NCBI RefSeq assembly: GCF_900187645.1
Contig: NZ_FYEE01000005.1
Coordinates: 62,001-126,000, forward strand
DNA length: 64,000 nt
From: Pseudomonas sp. Irchel 3E20
Lineage (GTDB): Bacteria > Pseudomonadota > Gammaproteobacteria > Pseudomonadales > Pseudomonadaceae
Direction: 5' to 3'
Each line of letters begins with the position of its first letter. Position 1 is the stretch's first letter. A model generated the notes under the pieces. It made no database searches, had not been told where the DNA came from, and saw nothing but the letters and a program-made list of their open reading frames with translations. The translations under genes were made by a program, and so were the position numbers. Positions 25,504 through 37,602 of the stretch are shown in pieces.

Positions 25504-26361
25504 ATGTCCGTTCCTTCGGTGTTGATCGCCGGTTGTGGCGACGTTGGCGGGCGTTTGGCGACGCAAATGCTGGCGAAAGGATGGCAGGCTTACGGAATGC
25601 GTCGCACGACCGCGAGGTTGCCCGCCGGGGTCACGGGTATCGCTGGGGATTTGTTCAGCGCGCAATGCCCGGCCCAGTGGCCGACTGGCGCCGTGGACTA
25701 CCTGGTGTATTGCGCCACGGCCACCGAACACGACGAGGCAGGTTACCGCGCGGCTTACGTCCAGGGGCTGGAACATGTGCTGGGTTGGCTCGAGCAGCAC
25801 GGCCAGGCGCCCAAGCGCCTGCTGTTCGTCTCCAGCACCAGCGTCTATGGCCAGCAAGAGGGCGAGTGGATCGACGAAACCTCGGCCACCGAGGCGCGTG
25901 GCTACTCCGGGCGTTTGATGCTTGAGGCCGAGCAGGTCGCCGCGCGCAGTGGCATCCCCGCCAGTGCGGTGCGCCTCACCGGCATTTACGGCCCAGGGCG
26001 CAACGCACTGCTGACCCAGGTGCGCCAGGGCTATCGCGTGGCCATCGAGCCGCCGTTGTTTGGCAACCGCATTCACGTCGACGACGCAGCGCGGCTGTTG
26101 GCCTTCTTGTTGGAGGCTGATCGCCAAGGGGCGGCGCTGGAGGATTGCTATATAGGTGTCGATGACACGCCGGCGCCGCTGGCTGAGGTGGTTGCCTGGT
26201 TGCGCGATTACCTGGGTGTCAGCCAGTGGGCCGATGAGGTCAGCGTGCGCCGGGCCAGCAGCAAGCGGTGCTCCAACGCGCGGGCGCGGGCCCTGGGGTG
26301 GGCGCCGCTATACCCGAGTTTCCGCGAAGGCTACGCGGCCATCCTCGCGCAGGAGGTGTAG
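25504..26361 (+). CDS. SDR-family NAD(P)-dependent oxidoreductase / epimerase
   Basis: The 285-residue protein starts with a Rossmann fold (VLIAGCGDVGGRLATQML) of the extended short-chain dehydrogenase type and contains VSSTSVYGQ, followed downstream by GYSGRLMLEAEQ in the place of the usual YxxxK. The tyrosine is retained but the lysine three residues on is not obvious. The start ATG at 25504 is preferred over TTG 25501, with GAGGGG upstream. It is divergent from the exbB operon. Substrate unknown. Confidence 0.82.
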   Translation: MSVPSVLIAGCGDVGGRLATQMLAKGWQAYGMRRTTARLPAGVTGIAGDLFSAQCPAQWPTGAVDYLVYCATATEHDEAGYRAAYVQGLEHVLGWLEQHGQAPKRLLFVSSTSVYGQQEGEWIDETSATEARGYSGRLMLEAEQVAARSGIPASAVRLTGIYGPGRNALLTQVRQGYRVAIEPPLFGNRIHVDDAARLLAFLLEADRQGAALEDCYIGVDDTPAPLAEVVAWLRDYLGVSQWADEVSVRRASSKRCSNARARALGWAPLYPSFREGYAAILAQEV

Positions 26362-26374
26362 CCGCTGCCGCGGG

Positions 26375-27118
26375 TTACTGTTTTTCCAGCAGCCACTGGC
26401 GTGCGCCGGGGGACAGGGAAGGCATTTCGTCCGCCAGGGCACCGTTGATCGCCTGGAAAATTTCCAGTTGGTCACCCTTGCGGGCGAAGATCCACGAGTT
26501 GCCCTGGTTGCCTTGTTGCAGCCAGATGCTGTCGTTGCTACCGCTCATGGATGCGCAATCGCCCGCCAGGCACAGGGCGTAGCGGTCGGCGCCGACCATG
26601 CCGTCGATCCGGCCATCCGGCTGGAACTGCACGGTGCCGCCTTCGCCCGGGCCACTCAGGACTTTCCAATGGCCACCCATGTAGGTGGCGTAGAGTGCGC
26701 GCTCGAAACTGGCGCCCAGCGGCGCGCCGGCAGGCACGGTGGTGTCCTGGGCGCGCTCGAAGGTTTGTGCAGGGTCCGTGTCGGCCGCCGCTTGCAGCAA
26801 TTGCTTGCCGTCGCGCTTGAGCTCGACGGACGAGCCGCCGTAGAAGTCGACTTTCCAGGCCCCGGACTGTTCGCCGGCCAGTTTGCCTTCGACATTTTCG
26901 AAGCCGTTGGTGAAGCGCGCCTGAGCGGCTTTGGTGTTGATGTCCCATTCCAGGTTTGGGCCGTTGGCCTGGAGGGTTTCGCGCAATGACTCGCCTTTGG
27001 CGGCGGCATCGATTGCCACCTGGTTGATCCAGGTGCCACTGATATCACGGTCGGCGGGATCGCTGGCGCAGCCGCCGAGGAACACGGCGAGCAATGAGAG
27101 AGCAAGCGCTTGGCGCAT
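26375..27118 (-). CDS. Lipoprotein, unknown function
   Basis: The 247-residue protein has a lipoprotein signal (MRQALALSLLAVFLGGC, with LGGC as lipobox) and lies outside the cytoplasm. The mature part shows two halves with beta-strand character and conserved Trp/Gly patterns (SGTWINQV, WKVDFYGGSSVELKRDG, ending QWLLEKQ), and a cysteine pair near residue 185 (CLAGDC). I do not recognise a defined domain. It converges with the SDR gene. Confidence 0.8.
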   Translation of the reverse strand: MRQALALSLLAVFLGGCASDPADRDISGTWINQVAIDAAAKGESLRETLQANGPNLEWDINTKAAQARFTNGFENVEGKLAGEQSGAWKVDFYGGSSVELKRDGKQLLQAAADTDPAQTFERAQDTTVPAGAPLGASFERALYATYMGGHWKVLSGPGEGGTVQFQPDGRIDGMVGADRYALCLAGDCASMSGSNDSIWLQQGNQGNSWIFARKGDQLEIFQAINGALADEMPSLSPGARQWLLEKQ

Positions 27119-27183
27119 GATGGAATCCTTTCAAAACGAAAATGGCGCAGCACGAGGGCTGCGCCAATACCTGCGGACGCCGC

Positions 27184-27564
27184 TTACTCGATGACGAGAA
27201 TGGCGTCCATTTCAACCTGCGAACCCTTGGGCAGCGCAGCGACACCGATGGCGGCGCGGGCCGGGTAAGGCTGGTCGAAGTATTTGCCCATGATCTCGTT
27301 GACCTTGGCGAAGTGGCTCAGGTCGGTGAGGAAAATGTTGAGTTTGACGATGTCCTTGAACGAACCGCCCGCCGCTTCGGCCACAGCCTTGAGGTTCTCG
27401 AACACCTGGACGGTCTGGGCTTCGAAGCCTTCGACCAGCTCCATGGTTTTTGGGTCCAGGGGAATCTGGCCGGACATGTAGACAGTGTTGCCAGCCTTGA
27501 TCGCCTGGGAGTAAGTGCCGATGGCTGCCGGCGCTTTGTCGCTGGTGATAACGGTCTTGGTCAT
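27184..27564 (-). CDS. ridA: RidA, reactive imine deaminase
   Basis: A 126-residue YjgF/YER057c/UK114 protein that removes reactive enamine and imine intermediates from pyridoxal-phosphate enzymes. The conserved arginine in [13 protein letters not shown] and the C-terminal [10 protein letters not shown] are present. It lies 24 bases after spoT, and the rpoZ-spoT-ridA order is common in gammaproteobacteria. Confidence 0.95.
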   Translation of the reverse strand: MTKTVITSDKAPAAIGTYSQAIKAGNTVYMSGQIPLDPKTMELVEGFEAQTVQVFENLKAVAEAAGGSFKDIVKLNIFLTDLSHFAKVNEIMGKYFDQPYPARAAIGVAALPKGSQVEMDAILVIE

Positions 27565-27588
27565 GTTGGGTTCCTTGTTATGAAGGGC

Positions 27589-29694
27589 TTACGCACGCAT
27601 GCGGGTGATGCGGGTGACGCCGGTGAGGGCGCGCAGTTTCTTGATGACTCGGGCCAGGTGCACGCGGTCATGCACGCTGACAACCAGTTGGACCACGCTG
27701 ATGCGGCCATCGCGCTCATCCATGCTGATTTTCTCGATATTGCCGTCGGCGGCGTTGACGCTACTGGCCAGCAGGGCGATCAGGCCGCGTTGGTGCTCCA
27801 GCTCGACGCGCAGCTCGACGTTGAATTCGCCGGTGACGTCCTTGGCCCAGGAGAGCTGGATACATTTTTCCGGGTTGTGGCGGATTTCGCTGATGTTGCG
27901 GCAGTTATCCAGGTGCACGACCATGCCTTTGCCCGCGGACAGGTGGCCGACAATCGGATCGCCGGGGATCGGTGTGCAGCACTTGGCGTAGCTGAGCACC
28001 AGGCCTTCGGTGCCGCGGATCGCCAGTGGGCCTTCGGGGCTGGGCAGTTGTTCGCCTTCACCCAGCAGGCGGCGGGCGACCACGTAGGCCATGCGGTTGC
28101 CCAGGCCGATGTCTTCGAGCAGGTCTTCGATCAGTTCCAGGCGGTACTCGTGGAGCATGGCCTGGATGCGCTCGGCCGGGATTTTGTCCAGGGCGCTGTC
28201 GAAGCCGTTGAGGACCTTGTTCAGCAGGCGCTCGCCGAGGCTGATGGACTCGGAGCGGCGTTGCAGCTTGAGGGCGTGGCGGATGTGCGTGCGGGCCTTG
28301 CCGGTGACCACGAAGTTGAGCCACGCCGGGTTGGGCCGCGCGCCGGGGGCGCTGACGATTTCGACGGTGGAACCGCTCTGCAGGGGTTCGGACAGCGGCG
28401 CGAGGCGACGATTGATCCGACAGGCGATGCAGCTGTTGCCCACATCGGTGTGCACCGCGTAGGCGAAATCCACCGCCGTAGAGCCTTTGGGCAGCTCCAT
28501 AATCCGGCCCTTGGGGGTGAAGACGTAGACTTCGTCCGGGAACAGGTCGATTTTTACGCTTTCGATGAATTCCAGGGAGTTGCCGGCACGTTGCTGCATT
28601 TCCAGCACGCCTTTGACCCATTGGCGGGCGCGGGCGTGAGTGCCCTTGGGCTGCTCGTCGCCGGTGGATTTGTACAGCCAGTGGGCGGCGATGCCGTTGT
28701 TGGCCATTTCTTCCATTTCGCGGGTGCGGATCTGGATTTCGATCGGCACGCCGTGCATGCCGAACAGCGTGGTATGCAGGGACTGATAGCCGTTGGCCTT
28801 GGGGATGGCGATGTAGTCCTTGAAGCGCCCCGGCAGCGGTTTGTACAAATTATGTACAGCCCCGAGCACCCGGTAGCAGGTGTCGACCTTGTCAACGATG
28901 ATGCGGAACGCGTAGACGTCCATGATCTCGTTGAAGGCCCGGCGCTTGCCGCGCATCTTTTTGTAGATGCCGTAGATGTGCTTCTGGCGCCCGCTGACCT
29001 CGCCCTGGATGCCGTCGATGGCGAGGCAGTGGCTGAGGGATTCCTCGATTTTGTTGACGATTTCCTTGCGATTGCCTCGGGCGCGCTTGACGGCTTGGTA
29101 GATGCGCGCCGAGCGCATGGGGTGCATGGCCTTGAAACCGAGGTCCTCGAACTCGATGCGGATACTGTGCATGCCCAGGCGGTTGGCGATGGGCGCATAG
29201 ATTTCCAGGGTTTCTTTGGCGATGCGCCGACGTTTTTCGCCGGACAGCACTTCCAGCGTGCGCATGTTATGCAGGCGATCAGCCAGCTTGACCAGGATCA
29301 CGCGGATATCGCGGGCCATGGCCATGGCCATTTTCTGGAAGTTCTCGGCCTGGGCCTCGGCCTTGGTCTCGAAATTCATCTGGGTCAGTTTGCTGACCCC
29401 GTCGACCAATTCGGCCACGGTTTCACCGAACTGCGCTTGCAGCGCCTCTTTGGCAATACCGGTGTCTTCGATCACGTCATGGAGCATGGCGGCCATCAGG
29501 CTCTGATGGTCCATGTGCATGTCGGCAAGAATGTTCGCCACGGCAAGAGGGTGCGTGACGTATGCCTCGCCGCTACGGCGGCGTTGGCCGTCGTGGGCTT
29601 GTTCGGCGTAGAAATACGCTCGGCGGACCAGATTGACCTGGTCCGTGCCGAGATAGGTCGATAAGCGATCGGCGAGGGCGTCTATGCTCGGCAT
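27589..29694 (-). CDS. spoT: SpoT, bifunctional (p)ppGpp synthetase/hydrolase
   Basis: Stringent-response enzyme of 701 residues. Order of parts: HD hydrolase domain with HDVIED near residue 70, synthetase domain (about 230-350; KANGYQSLHTTLFG, FRIIVD), TGS domain (about 390-450; VYVFTPKGRIMELPKGSTAVDFAY), helical linker and a C-terminal ACT domain (about 625-700). The intact HD motif marks it as SpoT rather than the hydrolase-dead RelA. A long antisense frame across this gene is a G+C artefact. Confidence 0.97.
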   Translation of the reverse strand: MPSIDALADRLSTYLGTDQVNLVRRAYFYAEQAHDGQRRRSGEAYVTHPLAVANILADMHMDHQSLMAAMLHDVIEDTGIAKEALQAQFGETVAELVDGVSKLTQMNFETKAEAQAENFQKMAMAMARDIRVILVKLADRLHNMRTLEVLSGEKRRRIAKETLEIYAPIANRLGMHSIRIEFEDLGFKAMHPMRSARIYQAVKRARGNRKEIVNKIEESLSHCLAIDGIQGEVSGRQKHIYGIYKKMRGKRRAFNEIMDVYAFRIIVDKVDTCYRVLGAVHNLYKPLPGRFKDYIAIPKANGYQSLHTTLFGMHGVPIEIQIRTREMEEMANNGIAAHWLYKSTGDEQPKGTHARARQWVKGVLEMQQRAGNSLEFIESVKIDLFPDEVYVFTPKGRIMELPKGSTAVDFAYAVHTDVGNSCIACRINRRLAPLSEPLQSGSTVEIVSAPGARPNPAWLNFVVTGKARTHIRHALKLQRRSESISLGERLLNKVLNGFDSALDKIPAERIQAMLHEYRLELIEDLLEDIGLGNRMAYVVARRLLGEGEQLPSPEGPLAIRGTEGLVLSYAKCCTPIPGDPIVGHLSAGKGMVVHLDNCRNISEIRHNPEKCIQLSWAKDVTGEFNVELRVELEHQRGLIALLASSVNAADGNIEKISMDERDGRISVVQLVVSVHDRVHLARVIKKLRALTGVTRITRMRA

Positions 29695-29751
29695 GATGAC
29701 TCCTGCCGTAGGCTGTGACCCTGCGCCGTGCTACGTCGACCGGGCATAGGC

Positions 29752-30015
29752 TTAGACGGCCTCGTTGGACTCGTCCTCGAACGCTGCGAACAGCGGTTCG
29801 TCTTCGACGATTTCGGCCTCGGCGATCACGGCGTAGCTCATCAGGCCAGCGGCGATTTCGCGCAGTGCCATTACGGTCGGCTTGTCATTTTCCCAAGCCA
29901 GCTTTGGCTCTTTGCCACCGGTTGCCAATTGACGAGCACGCTTGGTAGAGAGCATGACCAGCTCAAAGCGGTTATCCACGTGTTCTAGGCAGTCTTCAAC
30001 GGTTACGCGGGCCAT
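29752..30015 (-). CDS. rpoZ: RpoZ, RNA polymerase omega subunit
   Basis: The 87-residue omega subunit begins [17 protein letters not shown] and contains [12 protein letters not shown], both family signatures. The ATG at 30015 is the internal methionine of a longer frame, and the upstream codons are non-homologous. The order gmk, rpoZ, spoT is conserved, with 57 bases to spoT and 166 to gmk. Confidence 0.96.
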   Translation of the reverse strand: MARVTVEDCLEHVDNRFELVMLSTKRARQLATGGKEPKLAWENDKPTVMALREIAAGLMSYAVIAEAEIVEDEPLFAAFEDESNEAV

Positions 30016-30181
30016 GGTATTCCTCGTAGCAAATGCAATATGCGCGCAGCCCGAATGGGCGAGCGGACTCAACAGTTTAAAAAATCACCAGCAATTAGGG
30101 AAGCGCTGATTTGTCGCTCGCCATGGCAAAGCGCTACAAGTGCCAATGTAAGGCCCTTGCAGCCGTTTTGGAAAGTGCTGT

Positions 30182-31676
<1,495 letters not shown>

Positions 31677-31850
31677 GGCAGGTACCTCGCGATTCGGAAC
31701 CGCCGCTGGACGGGGCCGATGGATAAATGATGGCCAACAGGCATTGAAGGGGCCGGATTGTAGCGCAGAGCGGCGGATGCTCCCAAGCCGGGCGTGGCCC
31801 ACCGGTCACAGCACGGTTTTTTAGGCGTGCCCCGTGGGCGTGGTCGGCAC

Positions 31851-31856
31851 TATAAT
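31851..31856 (+). promoter_or_regulatory. -10 hexamer upstream of rph
   Basis: A perfect TATAAT 38 bases before the rph start codon; a clear -35 is not visible at the usual spacing. Confidence 0.45.
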
Positions 31857-31893
31857 GCTCGGCAGTTTTCCGTCCCCGTACAGGTGTTCCCCT

Positions 31894-32616
31894 ATGAAAC
31901 GTCCAAGTGGTCGCGTTGCCGATCAGCTTCGCTCGATCCGCATTACCCGCAACTACACCAAACACGCCGAGGGCTCTGTACTGGTCGAATTTGGTGATAC
32001 CAAAGTGATTTGTACGGTCAGCGTCGAGAACGGCGTGCCGCGTTTCCTCAAAGGCCAGGGCCAAGGCTGGCTGACCGCCGAGTACGGCATGCTGCCGCGC
32101 GCTACTGGCGAGCGTAACCAGCGCGAAGCCAGCCGTGGCAAGCAGGGTGGCCGCACCCTGGAAATCCAGCGTCTGATCGGCCGTTCCCTGCGCGCCGCGC
32201 TGGACATGTCCAAGCTTGGCGATGTGACTCTGTACGTCGATTGCGATGTGATCCAGGCCGACGGCGGTACCCGCACCGCATCCATCACGGGCGCCATGGT
32301 GGCCTTGATCGACGCGCTGAAAGTCATCAAGAAGCGTGGTGGCCTCAAGGCTGGCGACCCGCTCAAGCAGATGATCGCGGCGGTGTCCGTGGGCATGTAC
32401 CAAGGCGAGCCGGTGCTGGACCTGGACTACCTCGAAGACTCCGCAGCCGAGACCGACCTTAATGTGGTCATGACCGGTACCGGCGGTTTCATCGAAGTGC
32501 AAGGCACTGCTGAAGGCGCGCCATTCCAGCCTGAAGACCTGACCGCCATGCTGGAGTTGGCGAAAAAAGGCATGGCTGAAATCTTTGAATTGCAAAAAGC
32601 GGCCTTGGCCGACTGA
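31894..32616 (+). CDS. rph: RNase PH
   Basis: Phosphorolytic 3'-5' exoribonuclease that trims tRNA and other RNA ends. The 240-residue protein has [16 protein letters not shown] and the phosphate-site region [15 protein letters not shown], and a C-terminal [10 protein letters not shown] segment. The start ATGAAACGTCC is the usual one; the longer upstream frame has no homology. It is divergent from yicC-gmk. Confidence 0.97.
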   Translation: MKRPSGRVADQLRSIRITRNYTKHAEGSVLVEFGDTKVICTVSVENGVPRFLKGQGQGWLTAEYGMLPRATGERNQREASRGKQGGRTLEIQRLIGRSLRAALDMSKLGDVTLYVDCDVIQADGGTRTASITGAMVALIDALKVIKKRGGLKAGDPLKQMIAAVSVGMYQGEPVLDLDYLEDSAAETDLNVVMTGTGGFIEVQGTAEGAPFQPEDLTAMLELAKKGMAEIFELQKAALAD

Positions 32617-32643
32617 TTGCGCCTCACCCTTAAGGAGCGTGTG

Positions 32644-33012
32644 ATGAGCGATGAACTGCAACCCGTGCCGACTTTAAGCCGCGAGGTCCGTCAGTGGGCG
32701 ATGTTCTGTCACTTTTCCGCTTTCCTGGGGATGTGGTTCCCGTTCGGCAGCCTGATCGGGCCGTTGATCCTGTGGCAGGTCAAGCGTGAGGTGGACCCGT
32801 TCATCGACGCCCAGGGCAAGGAAGCGCTGAACTTTCAGATCACCGTGGCCATCGCCTCGGCCATCTGTTATTTGCTGATGTTCGTGCTGATCGGCTTTGC
32901 CCTGCTGGCGTTGGTGCTGATTGGCGCACTCGTGCTGACCATCATTGCCGGGATCAAGGCCAACGAAGGTGTGGCTTATCGCTACCCTTTCACTTGGCGC
33001 CTTATCAAGTAG
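32644..33012 (+). CDS. DUF4870-type small membrane protein
   Basis: A 122-residue protein with a soluble N-terminus and three hydrophobic helices (about 20-50, 65-95 and 95-115). The segment EVDPFIDAQGKEALNFQI is characteristic of DUF4870. TAAGGAG is 7 bases before the ATG at 32644. It follows rph by 27 bases and ends at a palindromic terminator. Function unknown. Confidence 0.88.
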   Translation: MSDELQPVPTLSREVRQWAMFCHFSAFLGMWFPFGSLIGPLILWQVKREVDPFIDAQGKEALNFQITVAIASAICYLLMFVLIGFALLALVLIGALVLTIIAGIKANEGVAYRYPFTWRLIK

Positions 33013-33030
33013 GCTGCGGCAGGATTCACG

Positions 33031-33070
33031 GCCACAAAAAAACCGACAGCGATGTCGGTTTTTTTGTGGC
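33031..33070. terminator. Bidirectional terminator
   Basis: An 18-bp perfect inverted repeat (33031-33048 with 33053-33070, loop GCGA) with A/T tracts on both sides of the GC core, between the convergent genes DUF4870 and crc. Confidence 0.92.
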
Positions 33071-33083
33071 TGCGAAAAGATGC

Positions 33084-33863
33084 TTAGATGGTCAGCGTCC
33101 AGTCGTAGTCCACGATCAGCGGCGCATGCTGCGAGAACCGTGGCTGGCGCGGCAGGCGCGCGCTACGCACGAAGCGACGCAGGCCGGGGGTCAGTAACTG
33201 GTAGTCGAAACGCCAACCCAGGTTGAGCATCTCGGCTTGTTCGTTGTCCGGCCACCAGCTGTATTGGTCGCCTTCGCGGCTGACTTCGCGCAGTGCATCC
33301 ACGTAGCCCATGTTGCCAACGATCTCGTCCATCCAGGCCCGTTCCGGTGCCAGGAAGCCGGGGGATTGCTGGCTGTCGCGCCAGTTTTTTATGTCCAGCT
33401 TCTGTTGCGCCACATACAGCGAGCCACAGTAGATGTACTCGCGGCGTTTACGACGCTGTTTGTCCAGATAACGGGCGAAATCGTCCATTAGCTTGAACTT
33501 TTGGTTCAGCTCTTCATCGCCGTTCTGCCCTGATGGAAGCAGCAAGGTCGCGATGCTGACCTTGTCGAAATCGGCTTGCAGGTAGCGCCCGTAGCGGTCG
33601 GCTGTCTCGAAGCCGAGGCCGCTGATGACCGCCTTGGGTTGCAACCGCGAATACAAAGCCACGCCACCTTGGGTGGGAACTTCGGCATCACAGGCATAAA
33701 GGAAGTAGCCATCCAGTTGGAAGGCTGGGTCGTCCAGTTCAAAGGCGGAGGCGCGGGTGTCCTGCAGGCAGATGACGTCGGCATTCTGAGCTTGTAGCCA
33801 ACTGAGCAAACCACGCTCGACTGCAGCCTGAATACCATTGACGTTCACACTGATGATCCGCAT
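33084..33863 (-). CDS. crc: Crc, catabolite repression control protein
   Basis: An Hfq co-regulator that represses translation of carbon-source genes in pseudomonads. The 259-residue protein has the exonuclease-III fold, but key active-site residues are replaced: the usual glutamate is in LQDTRAS (Asp instead), the GDxN motif reads CGSLYVA and the SDHxP motif reads SQHAP. This agrees with Crc having no nuclease activity. The ATG at 33863 gives exactly 259 residues. It is divergent from pyrE, as in other Pseudomonas. Confidence 0.97.
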   Translation of the reverse strand: MRIISVNVNGIQAAVERGLLSWLQAQNADVICLQDTRASAFELDDPAFQLDGYFLYACDAEVPTQGGVALYSRLQPKAVISGLGFETADRYGRYLQADFDKVSIATLLLPSGQNGDEELNQKFKLMDDFARYLDKQRRKRREYIYCGSLYVAQQKLDIKNWRDSQQSPGFLAPERAWMDEIVGNMGYVDALREVSREGDQYSWWPDNEQAEMLNLGWRFDYQLLTPGLRRFVRSARLPRQPRFSQHAPLIVDYDWTLTI

Positions 33864-33944
33864 AAATGGCCCCAAAAATCGCGTGCGTGTATGATACCCG
33901 AGCTCTACCTAATTAGCTAAAGCCGTGGTATCTGGGGTTTTTTC

Positions 33945-34589
33945 ATGCAGGCGTATCAGCGCGATTTCATTCGTTTTGCCATCGATCGCGGGGTTTTGCG
34001 CTTCGGTGAGTTCACCCTCAAGTCCGGGCGTACCAGCCCATATTTCTTCAACGCAGGTCTTTTCAACTCGGGTTCGGCACTGGCCCAGTTGGGGCGTTTC
34101 TACGCGGCCGCCATCGTTGAAAGCGGTATTGGCTTCGATGTGCTCTTTGGCCCGGCCTACAAAGGCATTCCCTTGGCGGCGACCACGGCCGTGGCTTTGG
34201 CCGAACACCACGGGCGCGACCTGCCCTGGTGCTTCAATCGCAAGGAAGCCAAGGCCCACGGTGAGGGCGGCAGCCTGGTGGGCGCACCGTTGACCGGCGA
34301 GGTGCTGATTATCGATGACGTGATTACCGCCGGCACCGCGATCCGCGAGGTGATGCAGATCATTGCTTCTCAGGACGGCGCCAAGGCCGCCGGCGTGCTG
34401 ATCGCCCTCAACCGCCAGGAGCGCGGCAACGGTGAGTTGTCGGCTATCCAGGAAGTGGAGCGCGATTTCGGTATCCCGGTCATCAGCATCGTGTCGCTGA
34501 ACCAGGTGCTGGAGTTCTTGGCCGATGACCCCGAGCTCAAGCAGCACTTGCCTGCCGTACAGGCCTATCGCGAGCAGTTCGGCGTCTGA
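33945..34589 (+). CDS. pyrE: PyrE, orotate phosphoribosyltransferase
   Basis: Makes orotidine monophosphate from orotate and PRPP. The 214-residue protein has the PRPP-binding loop [13 protein letters not shown] and the [11 protein letters not shown] motif. It starts [12 protein letters not shown] and is followed by a strong terminator shared with argB. Confidence 0.97.
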   Translation: MQAYQRDFIRFAIDRGVLRFGEFTLKSGRTSPYFFNAGLFNSGSALAQLGRFYAAAIVESGIGFDVLFGPAYKGIPLAATTAVALAEHHGRDLPWCFNRKEAKAHGEGGSLVGAPLTGEVLIIDDVITAGTAIREVMQIIASQDGAKAAGVLIALNRQERGNGELSAIQEVERDFGIPVISIVSLNQVLEFLADDPELKQHLPAVQAYREQFGV

Positions 34590-34602
34590 TTGGCGCTGTT
34601 AA

Positions 34603-34641
34603 AAAAAGACCCCGCTCAGCCAGGCTGAGCGGGGTCTTTTT
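34603..34641. terminator. Bidirectional terminator between pyrE and argB
   Basis: A 13-bp stem (34608-34620 with 34624-34636), extended by A:T pairs on both flanks, loop CAG. Confidence 0.92.
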
Positions 34642-34655
34642 GCATGCGCCGCGGC

Positions 34656-35585
<930 letters not shown>

Positions 35586-35593
35586 TTAGTCGA

Positions 35594-36991
35594 TCAGAAC
35601 GGCAGTTGAAGGTTGGGGGCTACACGTTTCAATTGGGCGTGGAACACGTCCTTGATGCGTTGCAATTCGGCGTCGTTGTCGGCCTCGAAACGCAGCACCA
35701 GCACCGGTGTGGTGTTGGAGGCGCGAACCAGGCCCCAGCCCTGTGCATAGTCGACCCGAACACCGTCGATGGTGGTCAGGTTGGCGCCGGCGCCCCATTG
35801 TGCGTCGTGCAGCGCGTCAATGATGCTGAATTTGCTCTCTTCGGTCACATGGATATTGATTTCCGGCGTGGAAATATCGTTCGGGAAGGTCTGGAACAGG
35901 TCTTCGCAGCTTGCCGTTTCCTTGCTGAGGATTTCCAGCAGGCGCGCGGCGCTGTAGATACCGTCGTCAAAGCCGAACCAGCGTTCCTTGAAGAACACGT
36001 GGCCGCTCATCTCGCCTGCGAGCAGGGCGCCGGTTTCTTTCATCTTCTTCTTGATGAGGGAGTGGCCGGTTTTCCACATCAGCGGGCGGCCGCCGTATTC
36101 CTGGATAAGGGGCGTGAGGCGGCGGGTGCATTTGACGTCGAAGATGATTTGCGCGCCCGGGTTGCGGGCTACCACGTCCCGCGCGAACAGCATCAACAGG
36201 CGATCCGGGAAGACGATGCTGCCGGTATTGGTCACCACGCCGACGCGGTCGCCATCGCCGTCGAAGGCCAGGCCCAGGTCGGCGTTGGCTTCCTTGACCT
36301 TGGCGATCAGGTCCACGAGGTTTTCCGGCTTGCCCGGGTCCGGGTGATGGTTGGGGAAATTGCCGTCTACCTCGCAGAACAGCGGGATGACTTCGCAGTT
36401 CAGCGCTTCAAGCAATTGCGGGGCGATCACGCCAGCGGCGCCGTTGCCGCAATCGACCACCACTTTGAGGCGGCGCGCGAGTTTGACGTCGTCGATGATG
36501 TGCGCGGCGTAGCGTTCAAGGATTTGCACCCGGGTCACGCTGCCTTCGCCACGGGTCAGGTCGTTGGTCTTGAGGCGGGTGTGCAGGGCCTGGATTTGTT
36601 CGTTGGCCAGGGTGTCGCCGGCGATGACGATCTTGAAGCCGTTGTAGTCCGACGGGTTGTGGCTGCCGGTGAGCATGACCCCGGATTTACCCGCCAGCAC
36701 GTTGGCCGCGTAGTAGAGCGCGGGGGTGGGCACCAGGCCCACGTCGCTGACGTGGCAACCGCTGTCGCATAGGCCCTGGATCAGTTGCTCGACCAGTTCC
36801 GGGCCGGACAGGCGACCGTCGCGGCCGACCGAGATGTGCGGTTCGCCCTGGGCCAGGGTCTGGGCGCCGATGGCCCGGCCGATCCAGTAGGCGGTTTCGC
36901 CGGTCAGGGTTTTGGGCACCACGCCACGGATGTCGTAGGCGCGAAAGATGCTGTCGGGAAACGCAGGTGCTACGGGGGCTGCATGGCTCAT
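35594..36991 (-). CDS. algC: AlgC, phosphomannomutase/phosphoglucomutase
   Basis: Supplies mannose-1-P and glucose-1-P for alginate, LPS and rhamnolipid. The 465-residue protein has the catalytic serine loop TGSHNP (S110), the magnesium loop DGDGDR and the C-terminal phosphate-binding segment RASNTTPVLVLRFEA. The order dut-algC-argB, all leftward, is conserved in Pseudomonas. Here dut ends 151 bases upstream, with a hairpin in the gap, so algC may have its own promoter. Confidence 0.97.
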   Translation of the reverse strand: MSHAAPVAPAFPDSIFRAYDIRGVVPKTLTGETAYWIGRAIGAQTLAQGEPHISVGRDGRLSGPELVEQLIQGLCDSGCHVSDVGLVPTPALYYAANVLAGKSGVMLTGSHNPSDYNGFKIVIAGDTLANEQIQALHTRLKTNDLTRGEGSVTRVQILERYAAHIIDDVKLARRLKVVVDCGNGAAGVIAPQLLEALNCEVIPLFCEVDGNFPNHHPDPGKPENLVDLIAKVKEANADLGLAFDGDGDRVGVVTNTGSIVFPDRLLMLFARDVVARNPGAQIIFDVKCTRRLTPLIQEYGGRPLMWKTGHSLIKKKMKETGALLAGEMSGHVFFKERWFGFDDGIYSAARLLEILSKETASCEDLFQTFPNDISTPEINIHVTEESKFSIIDALHDAQWGAGANLTTIDGVRVDYAQGWGLVRASNTTPVLVLRFEADNDAELQRIKDVFHAQLKRVAPNLQLPF

Positions 36992-37104
36992 CGCTGAGGT
37001 TGCTCCAACTCAAAGGTTGCTGGACGGGACGACGAACGGCTCGCCGGCGGGTTCAAACTGAAGGGTATGACGGCGTTTTCGCCACAGAGTTCGTGGTGTG
37101 AAAT

Positions 37105-37129
37105 GGCCACCCCGGCGGTTGGGGTGGCC
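37105..37129. terminator. Hairpin after dut
   Basis: GGCCACCCC (37105-37113) pairs with GGGGTGGCC (37121-37129), 14 bases after the dut stop. There are few T residues in the minus direction, so it is a moderate terminator at best. Confidence 0.6.
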
Positions 37130-37142
37130 TGGTCGGGGCCAC

Positions 37143-37598
37143 TCAGTGGCTGCCGGAGTGACCGAAACCACCAGCGCCGCGCTGGGATTCATCGAAGGTT
37201 TCGACCAACTCGAAGTGCGCCTGCACCACGGGCACCAGAACCAGTTGGGCGATGCGCTCGCCCACGGCGATGTTGAATGCGGTCTGGCCACGGTTCCAGC
37301 AGGAGACCATCAACTCGCCCTGGTAGTCGGAGTCGATCAGCCCCACCAGGTTGCCGAGCACGATGCCGTGCTTGTGGCCCAGGCCCGAGCGCGGCAGCAC
37401 CAGTGCGGCCAGGCCTGGGTCGCCGATGTACACCGACAGGCCGGTGGGGATCAGCAGGGTCTGGCCCGGCTCAAGGACGGTGTCTTGCTGGAGCATCGCG
37501 CGCAGGTCGAGGCCGGCGGAGCCGGGCGTGGCGTACTGGGGCAGGGGGAATTCGCTGCCGATGCGGGGGTCGAGGATCTTGGCTTGCAAAGCGTGCAT
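37143..37598 (-). CDS. dut: Dut, dUTP diphosphatase
   Basis: Cleaves dUTP to dUMP and pyrophosphate. The trimeric dUTPase of 151 residues has conserved motifs: [20 protein letters not shown], the [15 protein letters not shown] motif, RIAQLVLVP, and the C-terminal glycine-rich motif [10 protein letters not shown]. The coaBC stop is 4 bases upstream of the dut ATG, so the two genes are co-transcribed. Confidence 0.97.
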   Translation of the reverse strand: MHALQAKILDPRIGSEFPLPQYATPGSAGLDLRAMLQQDTVLEPGQTLLIPTGLSVYIGDPGLAALVLPRSGLGHKHGIVLGNLVGLIDSDYQGELMVSCWNRGQTAFNIAVGERIAQLVLVPVVQAHFELVETFDESQRGAGGFGHSGSH

Positions 37599-37602
37599 GG
37601 TG

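Noticed and set aside
27142..29664. 840-codon open frame on the plus strand across spoT and the ridA/spoT junction
   Set aside because: It is antisense to spoT with repetitive His/Asp/Gln/Val composition and no domain. Long antisense frames are expected in high-GC genomes with biased third codon positions.
33084..33863. Crc called as an active exonuclease III
   Set aside because: The active-site residues are substituted (LQDTR, CGSLYVA, SQHAP), as in other Pseudomonas Crc proteins, so a nuclease call is not supported.
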